This document shows positions 58,370 through 64,000 of a stretch of DNA of 64,000 nucleotides, one piece after another. Where the stretch lies: the NCBI RefSeq assembly GCF_008364625.2, contig NZ_CP126604.1:620001-684000 (forward strand), in the 5' to 3' direction. The notes under the pieces were generated by a model. That model searched no databases and had not been told where the DNA came from. It saw only the letters and a program-made list of their open reading frames with translations. Position numbers and translations under genes: made by a program. Source of the DNA: Enterobacter dykesii (lineage in GTDB: Bacteria; Pseudomonadota; Gammaproteobacteria; Enterobacterales; Enterobacteriaceae). Within the stretch, counting starts at the first letter, position 1. Each line of letters begins with the position of its first letter.

Positions 58370-60079
58370 TTAATGGGTCAGGGTTGCCGTAGTGTCCGCG
58401 GTGCTTTTGGCCGGGGCGGCGACAGGGAGATAGTGAAGTTCGGCGCTTTTTGCCCATTGCTGGTAGCGCTGATAAAGCTGTTCAAAGCGTTGTGCCTGCT
58501 GGGCGCGCGGCTGGAGCGTGTTTTCGACGGCGCTCGCCATATGCTGCTGCGCGGTCGGGATGTCCGCATGAACGCCCGCGGCCACGGCGGCGAAAATCGC
58601 CGCGCCCAGCGCGCAGCACTGATCGGAGGCCACAATCTGCAGCGGACGGTTCAGCACGTCGCAGCAGGCCTGCATGATCACCGGGTTTTTACGGGCGATA
58701 CCGCCCAGCGCCATCACGTTGTTGACGTCGATACCCTGCCCGGTGAAGCACTCCATAATGGCGCGGGCACCGAAGGCCGTTGCGGCAATCAGGCCGCCGA
58801 ACAGCGCAGGGGCGTCGGTAGCCAGGTTGAGATCCGCGATCACCCCTTTCAGGCGCTGGTTGGCAAACGGCGTGCGGCGGCCATTAAACCAGTCCAGCAC
58901 CACCGGGAGGTGATCGAGAGACGGATTTTTTGCCCAGGCTTCGGTGAGCTGCGGCAGAAGCTGCTTTTTGCTGTCGGCTATCTGGGTTTTCAGTTCAGGA
59001 TGTGCCGCCGCCAGCTGGTCCAGCGGCCAGCCCAGCACGCGACCAAACCAGGCGTAGATATCGCCAAACGCGGACTGACCCGCTTCAAGACCGATGAAGT
59101 CCGGCACCACGCTGCCGTCAACCTGGCCGCAGATGCCTTTCACCGCGCGGTCGCCGACGGTGGCTTTATCCGCCGTCAGGATGTCGCAGGTTGAGGTCCC
59201 GATGACTTTGACCAGCGTGTTTGGCTGTGCGCCCGCGCCCACGGCGCCCATATGGCAGTCAAAGGCACCGCCTGAGATCGCCACGTTCTGCGGCAGACCG
59301 AGGCGCGTCGCCCACTCTTCGCAGAGGGTGCCGACGGGAATATCGGCGGTAAAGGTGTCGGTAAACAGCGGGTATGTCAGGCTCTTGTTGAGGATCGGGT
59401 CGAGCTCATCGAAGAACGCGGCCGGAGGCAGACCGCCCCAGCTTTCGTGCCACAGGGATTTATGCCCGGCGCTGCAGCGGCCGCGGCGGATATCCTGCGG
59501 GCGGGTGGTGCCGGAGAGCAGGGCAGGCACCCAGTCGCACAGCTCAACCCATGACGCCGCAGCCTGCGCAACGGCTGCGTCGGCACGTGTGACGTGAAGG
59601 ATCTTGGCCCAGAACCATTCGCTGGAATAAATCCCGCCGATGTAGCGGGAGTAGTCTGTCTTGCCCGGCTGGTGGCACAGGCGCGTAATGGCTTCGGCCT
59701 CTTCCACGGCGGTGTGGTCTTTCCACAGCACGAACATGGCGTTCGGGTTGTCGGCAAACTCCGGGCGCAGCGCCAGCACGCGGCCTTCGGCATCCACAGG
59801 GGCAGGCGTGGAGCCGGTGCTGTCGACGCCAATCCCGACAATCTCAGCCCGCTGGGCGTCAGTCAGTTCAGCCAGGACGGTTTTGATCGCCGCTTCCATC
59901 GACTCGATATAGTCACGCGGGTGGTGGCGGAACTGGTTGTTCGGCGCATCACAGTAGCGCCCCTCTTGCCAGCGCGGGTACCACTCAACGCTGGTTGCTA
60001 TCTCCTGGCCGGACGTACAGTCCACTGCCAGCGCGCGAACCGAATCGCTGCCAAAATCGAGGCCAATCGCAATTGCCAT
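58370..60079 (-). CDS. araB: L-ribulokinase
   Basis: Phosphorylates L-ribulose, second step of arabinose use. 569 residues. FGGY kinase family: N-terminal [16 protein letters not shown], and C-terminal [21 protein letters not shown]-binding motif. First gene of araBAD; GGAGCAACACC precedes the ATG. araA starts 10 bases after its stop. Confidence 0.97.
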   Translation of the reverse strand: MAIAIGLDFGSDSVRALAVDCTSGQEIATSVEWYPRWQEGRYCDAPNNQFRHHPRDYIESMEAAIKTVLAELTDAQRAEIVGIGVDSTGSTPAPVDAEGRVLALRPEFADNPNAMFVLWKDHTAVEEAEAITRLCHQPGKTDYSRYIGGIYSSEWFWAKILHVTRADAAVAQAAASWVELCDWVPALLSGTTRPQDIRRGRCSAGHKSLWHESWGGLPPAAFFDELDPILNKSLTYPLFTDTFTADIPVGTLCEEWATRLGLPQNVAISGGAFDCHMGAVGAGAQPNTLVKVIGTSTCDILTADKATVGDRAVKGICGQVDGSVVPDFIGLEAGQSAFGDIYAWFGRVLGWPLDQLAAAHPELKTQIADSKKQLLPQLTEAWAKNPSLDHLPVVLDWFNGRRTPFANQRLKGVIADLNLATDAPALFGGLIAATAFGARAIMECFTGQGIDVNNVMALGGIARKNPVIMQACCDVLNRPLQIVASDQCCALGAAIFAAVAAGVHADIPTAQQHMASAVENTLQPRAQQAQRFEQLYQRYQQWAKSAELHYLPVAAPAKSTADTTATLTH

Positions 60080-60113
60080 GGTGTTGCTCCATCGAAAAAA
60101 CAGGTATGGAAGA

Positions 60114-60119
60114 ACATTA
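60114..60119 (-). promoter_or_regulatory. araBAD promoter -10
   Basis: TAATGT on the minus strand, at the position of TACTGT in E. coli pBAD; the -35 overlaps araI2. Confidence 0.65.
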
Positions 60120-60143
60120 GAGACTGGGGAAAAAAGTCGTCAG

Positions 60144-60177
60144 GCAGGATCCGCTAATCTTATGGACTAAATTGCTG
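60144..60177 (-). promoter_or_regulatory. AraC half-sites araI1 and araI2
   Basis: On the minus strand AGCAATTTAGTCCATA (I1, 60161-60177) and AGATTAGCGGATCCTGC (I2, 60144-60160), very like E. coli araI. AraC with arabinose occupies both and activates araBAD. Confidence 0.88.
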
Positions 60178-60190
60178 TTACAACGGAAAG

Positions 60191-60206
60191 TGTGACGCCG
60201 TGCAAA
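60191..60206. promoter_or_regulatory. CRP site of the ara control region
   Basis: TGTGA-CGCCGT-GCAAA, essentially the same as the CRP site between araC and araBAD in E. coli. One arm is good, the other degenerate. Confidence 0.8.
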
Positions 60207-60224
60207 TATTCAATGTGGACATTT

Positions 60225-60254
60225 CTGCCGCACTTATAGACACTTTTGTTACTG
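60225..60254 (+). promoter_or_regulatory. AraC operator araO1
   Basis: CTGCCGCACTTATAGACACT and the following TTTGTTACTG correspond to E. coli araO1, which controls the araC promoter. Confidence 0.75.
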
Positions 60255-60369
60255 GTTATCCGCCTGCTCTGGCGGACAAATCAGGGGGAAAGGCTGAAAC
60301 ATGGCGGACGTAAAAGCGGCGTGATGCTTTTTGGATCTTTTCGCGGGCCATTTTAAAGCTGCTTTTAGT

Positions 60370-60387
60370 GATATGGACAATTGGTTT
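60370..60387. promoter_or_regulatory. AraC half-site araO2 in the araC leader
   Basis: ATATGGACAATTGGTT is the reverse complement of the E. coli O2 core AACCAATTGTCCATAT. It lies about 210 bases from the centre of I1, the same looping distance as in E. coli, so repression by DNA looping is probably kept. Confidence 0.82.
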
Positions 60388-60416
60388 CCTTCAGGACCCT
60401 TGGGAGAACTGAATCT

Positions 60417-61262
60417 ATGGCCGAAACGCAAAACGATCCCCTGCTGCCGGGATACTCGTTTAACGCGCACCTTGTGGCGGGACTGACCCCTATCGAGGCT
60501 GAGGGATACCTCGACTTTTACGTCGACCGACCGCTCGGCATGAAAGGGTATATCCTCAATCTGACCGTGCGAGGGGAAGGGATCATCAAGAACGGTGACC
60601 AGCAGTTTGTCTGCCGCCCCGGCGATATCCTGCTGTTCCCGCCGGGGGAGATCCACCACTATGGCCGTCATCCGGATGCCAAAGAGTGGTATCACCAGTG
60701 GGTCTATTTCCGTCCGCGCGCCTACTGGCAGGAGTGGCTTTCCTGGCCAGCTATTTTTGCGCACACCGGTTTTTATCGCCCGGATGAGGTTCATCTGGCG
60801 CAGTTTCGCGAGCTTTTTGCGCAGATTATCGAGGCGGGACAGGCCGGTGGGCGCTACGCCGAACTGCTGGCGATTAACCTGCTTGAACAGCTGCTGCTGC
60901 GACGGATGGAGGCGATTAACGAATCGCTTAACCCCCCGCTGGATAACCGCGTGCGCGACGCCTGCCAGTACATCAGCGACCACCTGGCCGATAGCCAGTT
61001 TGATATCGCCAGCGTTGCTCAGCACGTCTGCCTGTCGCCGTCGCGGCTGTCGCATCTGTTCCGCCAGCAGCTTGGCGTCAGCGTATTGAGCTGGCGCGAG
61101 GATCAGCGCATCAGCCAGGCAAAGCTGCTGCTCAGTACCACCCGGATGCCGATTGCCACCGTCGGGCGCAACGTGGGCTTTGAGGATCAGCTCTATTTCT
61201 CCCGGGTATTTAAAAAATGTACCGGGGCCAGCCCGAGCGAATTCCGCGCGGGATGTGAATAA
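60417..61262 (+). CDS. araC: Arabinose operon regulator AraC
   Basis: Arabinose-responsive repressor and activator of araBAD and arabinose transport. 281 residues; E. coli AraC has 292, the difference being a shorter C-terminus (ends ...SEFRAGCE). The cupin arabinose-binding domain spans about 20-165 ([20 protein letters not shown]), and the AraC-type double helix-turn-helix spans about 180-280. The ATG at 60417 gives [18 protein letters not shown]; an upstream in-frame Met overlaps O2 and is rejected. Confidence 0.97.
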   Translation: MAETQNDPLLPGYSFNAHLVAGLTPIEAEGYLDFYVDRPLGMKGYILNLTVRGEGIIKNGDQQFVCRPGDILLFPPGEIHHYGRHPDAKEWYHQWVYFRPRAYWQEWLSWPAIFAHTGFYRPDEVHLAQFRELFAQIIEAGQAGGRYAELLAINLLEQLLLRRMEAINESLNPPLDNRVRDACQYISDHLADSQFDIASVAQHVCLSPSRLSHLFRQQLGVSVLSWREDQRISQAKLLLSTTRMPIATVGRNVGFEDQLYFSRVFKKCTGASPSEFRAGCE

Positions 61263-61390
61263 ACGGTAAAAAAAGATAAACAAACAGGTGAATGCAGAAA
61301 GCAACCTGTAAACTATTCAGACAATTGTTGCCTTGACGCGGTGCGGGGCGCTAAGCAGAATCGCTGATTCGTTTTCTGACCGGAATAGTT

Positions 61391-62158
61391 ATGCAGGCAT
61401 TGCTGGAACACTTTATTACCCAGTCCGTTATGTACTCGCTCATCGCCGTGGCGCTGGTGGCGTTTCTGGAATCGTTGGCGCTGGTTGGGCTGATCCTACC
61501 CGGCACCGTGATGATGGCCGGGCTTGGGGCGCTGATTGGCAGCGGCGAGGTTAATTTCTGGCAGGCGTGGCTGGCCGGGATTATCGGCTGCCTGCTCGGC
61601 GACTGGATCTCCTTCTGGCTGGGCTGGCGCTTTAAGAAGCCGCTGCACCGCTGGTCGTTCATGAAAAAGAACAAAGCCTTGCTGGATAAGACCGAGCATG
61701 CGCTGCATCAGCACAGCATGTTTACCATCCTCGTCGGCCGCTTTGTCGGGCCAACGCGTCCGCTGGTGCCGATGGTGGCGGGGATGCTGGATCTGCCCGT
61801 CGCGAAATTCGTGGTGCCGAACATTATCGGCTGCGTTTTCTGGCCTCCGTTCTACTTCCTGCCGGGGATCCTCGCGGGCGCAGCCATCGATATTCCTGAC
61901 GGGATGCAAAGCGGCGAGTTTAAATGGCTGCTGCTGGGAACGGCCGTGCTGCTGTGGCTGGCGGCATGGCTCTGCTGGCGGCTGTGGCGCAGCGCGAAAG
62001 CCAGTGTCGATCGCCTGACGCGCTACCTTCCGCGTACTCGTCTGCTCTGGCTGGCGCCGCTGACGCTGGGCGTGGCAGTGGTAGCCCTTGTCGCGCTGAT
62101 TCGTCATCCGCTGATGCCGGTGTACGGTGAGATTTTATTGAAAGTGGTGAGCCGTTAA
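61391..62158 (+). CDS. yabI: DedA-family inner-membrane protein YabI
   Basis: 255 residues with about 5-6 membrane segments. DedA/SNARE-associated domain with the conserved FLESLALVGLILPGTVMM, RFVGPTRPLVPMVAGMLDLP and FWPPFYFLPGILAG segments. DedA proteins act in membrane homeostasis, probably as lipid (undecaprenyl phosphate) flippases; the specific substrate of YabI is unknown. Convergent with thiQ. Confidence 0.95.
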   Translation: MQALLEHFITQSVMYSLIAVALVAFLESLALVGLILPGTVMMAGLGALIGSGEVNFWQAWLAGIIGCLLGDWISFWLGWRFKKPLHRWSFMKKNKALLDKTEHALHQHSMFTILVGRFVGPTRPLVPMVAGMLDLPVAKFVVPNIIGCVFWPPFYFLPGILAGAAIDIPDGMQSGEFKWLLLGTAVLLWLAAWLCWRLWRSAKASVDRLTRYLPRTRLLWLAPLTLGVAVVALVALIRHPLMPVYGEILLKVVSR

Positions 62159-62163
62159 CGTGT

Positions 62164-62203
62164 TTGCCCTCTCCCGGTGGGAGAGGGCCAGGGTGAGGGC
62201 ATC
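62164..62203. repeat. CCCTCTCCC-type intergenic palindrome between yabI and thiQ
   Basis: TGCCCTCTCCCGGTGGGAGAGG and then GCCAGGGTGAGGGCA: an inverted repeat with a long second arm, of a type often found between enterobacterial genes. It fills the 43-base gap between convergent genes and shares CCCTCTCCCGG with the folA-apaH palindrome. Confidence 0.7.
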
Positions 62204-62903
62204 AGACCGCACGAATACCCAACAGTGAAGATGCCCCTGCCTTACCGCTCAGCAGTTCTTCTGTTTTTCCATCCCACAAAATACGCCCTTCGGCAATCAC
62301 CACCGATCGCGGTGCGATGCGGGCAGCATCCTCAATACTGTGCGAAACCATCAGCATCGTCAGCCGCTGGCGCTGGCAGACGTCCTGCACCAGAGCGAGC
62401 ATCTCCTGGCGCAGCGCGGGATCGAGCGCCGAGAACGGCTCATCCAGCAGCAGGATCGGCTGCTCGCGAACCAGGCATCGCGCCAGCGCCACGCGCTGAC
62501 GCTGGCCGCCAGAAAGCTCGCCCGGCAGCCTGTCGATGAACTCGCTGATCCCCATCTGGGCGGCAATGATCTCCAGCTTCTGGCGCTGGGCATCGTTCAG
62601 CCTGAGTCCCGGATGCATTCCCAGCGCGATGTTTTGCCGCACCGTCAGGTGGGTAAACAGGTTGTTTTCCTGAAACAGCATCGAGACAGGACGTTTTGCG
62701 GGAGGTGCGTGGGTATAATCTTGATTTTCAATGACTATCGAGCCGCTTGCCGGCTGCAGAAAACCCGCAATCAGATTAAGCAGCGTGCTTTTTCCCGCGC
62801 CGCTTGGGCCAAGTACGGCGATCATCTCCCCCTGACGCGCGGAGAGCGTGAAGCGCATCGGCAGATGCTGATAAAGCCAGGTTACATCAGTCAGTTTTAA
62901 CAT
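62202..62903 (-). CDS. thiQ: Thiamine/TPP ABC transporter ATP-binding protein ThiQ
   Basis: ATPase of the ThiBPQ importer. 233 residues from the ATG at 62903 ([16 protein letters not shown]). Walker [10 protein letters not shown], signature [15 protein letters not shown] and Walker [13 protein letters not shown] are intact. The frame stays open a further 64 codons upstream but that segment lies inside thiP and has a nonsense-like composition (runs of Cys). Its start overlaps the thiP end by 17 bases. Confidence 0.96.
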   Translation of the reverse strand: MLKLTDVTWLYQHLPMRFTLSARQGEMIAVLGPSGAGKSTLLNLIAGFLQPASGSIVIENQDYTHAPPAKRPVSMLFQENNLFTHLTVRQNIALGMHPGLRLNDAQRQKLEIIAAQMGISEFIDRLPGELSGGQRQRVALARCLVREQPILLLDEPFSALDPALRQEMLALVQDVCQRQRLTMLMVSHSIEDAARIAPRSVVIAEGRILWDGKTEELLSGKAGASSLLGIRAV

Positions 62904-64000
62904 CACGCCCCGGAAGTTTTTCGATAACGGTAAATAAGGCAAAGCACAGCAGCAGCAGTAACAGCGCGGTGACCGCGCCGTCCTGGCTGCGGTAAGAGCC
63001 GATTTGCTGATAGAGCCAGTATGGCAGCGTGCGGAAATCGTCATTGCCGAACAGCGCCACGACGCCAAAGTCTCCAATAGAGAGCACGCAGGCAAACGCC
63101 AGCGCCTGCGCCAGTGGACGTTTCAGCGCGCGCAGTTCGACCACCTTCAGCCGCTGCCAGCCCTGCATGCCCAGCGACTGGCACAGCAAACCGTAGCGGC
63201 TGTTGACGTCGCGCATCGGGTTTTCCAGCACTTTGAGCGCGTAAGGGATGGCCATTAAGGCGTTGGTAAAAATCACAATGCCGTCGGCGCTTTCCGGCAG
63301 GCCGACGGTGCTGTTGAACAGTAAAAAGAAGCCCGTCGCCAGCACGATGCCCGGCATTGCCAGAATCAGCATGCCCGTCAGCTCCAGCGCCTGTCCGGCC
63401 TTTTGGGCCTGCCGGGCATAGAGTTCACGGCTGCTCCACAGCAGCATCATGGTTAGCATGACGCACAGTAACCCTGCTGCGAGGGCGATACGCAGCGAGG
63501 TCCATGTCGCCTGCCAGAGGACGGGCTGTTGCAGGACGGACATGAGATTAAGGTTCAGTCCGTCAACGATAACGGCCATCAGCGGCGGCAGCAGAAGCAG
63601 GAGCGCCAGCGCGATCAGGATAAAATCGGTAACGCGGCTGTGCAGGCTGTCCTGCGGATCGCGCCAGCCGGTAATTTGATTACTGCCAGCGGGAATGGCT
63701 TTACTCAGCCGCTGGCTCAACAGCACCAGCGCCAGACAGCACGCCATCTGCACCATCGCCAGCAGCGCGGCGCGACCGGGATCGTAGTCGTAACTTAAGG
63801 CCTGGTAAATCGCCAGCTCAATAGTGATGGCCTGCGGCCCGCCGCCGAGCGACAGCACGGTGGCAAAGCTGGCAAAGCAGAGCATGAAGATTAACGCCGC
63901 GACGGGCGGGATCTGGCGGCGCAGCCACGGCCATTCGACAAAGCGGAAGAATGACCAGCCGCGCATGCCGAGCTGAGCCGCAATCTGACGCTGTTCGCCG
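62887..64000 (-). CDS. thiP: Thiamine/TPP ABC transporter permease ThiP (5' part beyond window)
   Basis: Inner-membrane permease of ThiBPQ. About 371 residues are visible; the family has about 536, so the N-terminal third is missing. The visible part begins within the first permease repeat ([23 protein letters not shown], the EAA-like coupling loop) and includes the second ([28 protein letters not shown]). It ends [12 protein letters not shown], like E. coli ThiP. Confidence 0.96.
   Translation of the reverse strand, partial: GEQRQIAAQLGMRGWSFFRFVEWPWLRRQIPPVAALIFMLCFASFATVLSLGGGPQAITIELAIYQALSYDYDPGRAALLAMVQMACCLALVLLSQRLSKAIPAGSNQITGWRDPQDSLHSRVTDFILIALALLLLLPPLMAVIVDGLNLNLMSVLQQPVLWQATWTSLRIALAAGLLCVMLTMMLLWSSRELYARQAQKAGQALELTGMLILAMPGIVLATGFFLLFNSTVGLPESADGIVIFTNALMAIPYALKVLENPMRDVNSRYGLLCQSLGMQGWQRLKVVELRALKRPLAQALAFACVLSIGDFGVVALFGNDDFRTLPYWLYQQIGSYRSQDGAVTALLLLLLCFALFTVIEKLPGRDVKTD

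Noticed and set aside
62904..63095. 64-codon N-terminal extension of thiQ
   Set aside because: The extension lies within thiP in another frame, contains runs of Cys and Arg, and ThiQ of E. coli has 232 residues starting at the equivalent of 62903.

Overview
The window is a 64 kb stretch of core chromosome from an enterobacterium close to Enterobacter, Leclercia or Lelliottia. Gene content, gene order and nearly every protein length match the part of the Escherichia coli map that runs through the thr and ara operons, roughly ettA to thiP. Several E. coli-specific blocks are missing and two genes that E. coli K-12 does not carry here are present. The genus is an inference; family Enterobacteriaceae is well supported. 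I see no rRNA or tRNA gene, prophage, insertion sequence, CRISPR array or gene cluster of foreign appearance.

Layout, left to right. 1-8.9 kb: ettA (cut by the window edge), slt, trpR, yjjX, gpmB, rob, creA, arcA, yjjY and the RNA methyltransferase gene lasT. 9.0-14.5 kb: the threonine operon (thrL attenuator, thrA, thrB, thrC) and yaaX. 14.5-20.7 kb: yaaA, yaaJ, talB, mog, an MHS-type MFS transporter and satP. 20.8-26.7 kb: the heat-shock operon dnaK-dnaJ, then nhaA-nhaR and rpsT. 27-33.8 kb: ribF-ileS-lspA-fkpB-ispH and dapB. 34-38.7 kb: carAB with its arginine and pyrimidine control region. 38.8-42.1 kb: a small YgdI/YgdR-like lipoprotein, kefF-kefC and folA. 42.1-48.9 kb, minus strand: lptD-surA-pdxA-rsmA-apaG-apaH. 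49.1-56.0 kb: djlA, rluA, rapA, polB. 56.1-61.3 kb: araBAD with divergent araC. 61.4-64 kb: yabI (DedA family) and thiQ with a cut thiP.

Control sequences are well preserved. I could place the trpR operator, an FNR-type box upstream of arcA, the thr attenuator, two sigma-32 promoters before dnaK, the rpsT promoters, the PurR and ArgR boxes of carAB, a LexA box before polB, and the full AraC/CRP looping layout (I1, I2, CRP, O1, O2).

I did not find an undescribed multi-gene system. The most interesting local observation is at araD-polB: the araBAD terminator hairpin carries a perfect -10 hexamer (TATAAT) in its loop, next to a LexA box, so a terminator and an SOS promoter for polB seem to be nested. 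Others are the absence of creBCD between creA and arcA, the extra MFS gene that overlaps satP tail to tail, the His/Asp-rich tail of YaaX, and a set of REP-like palindromes sharing a TGCCCGGTG half-site.
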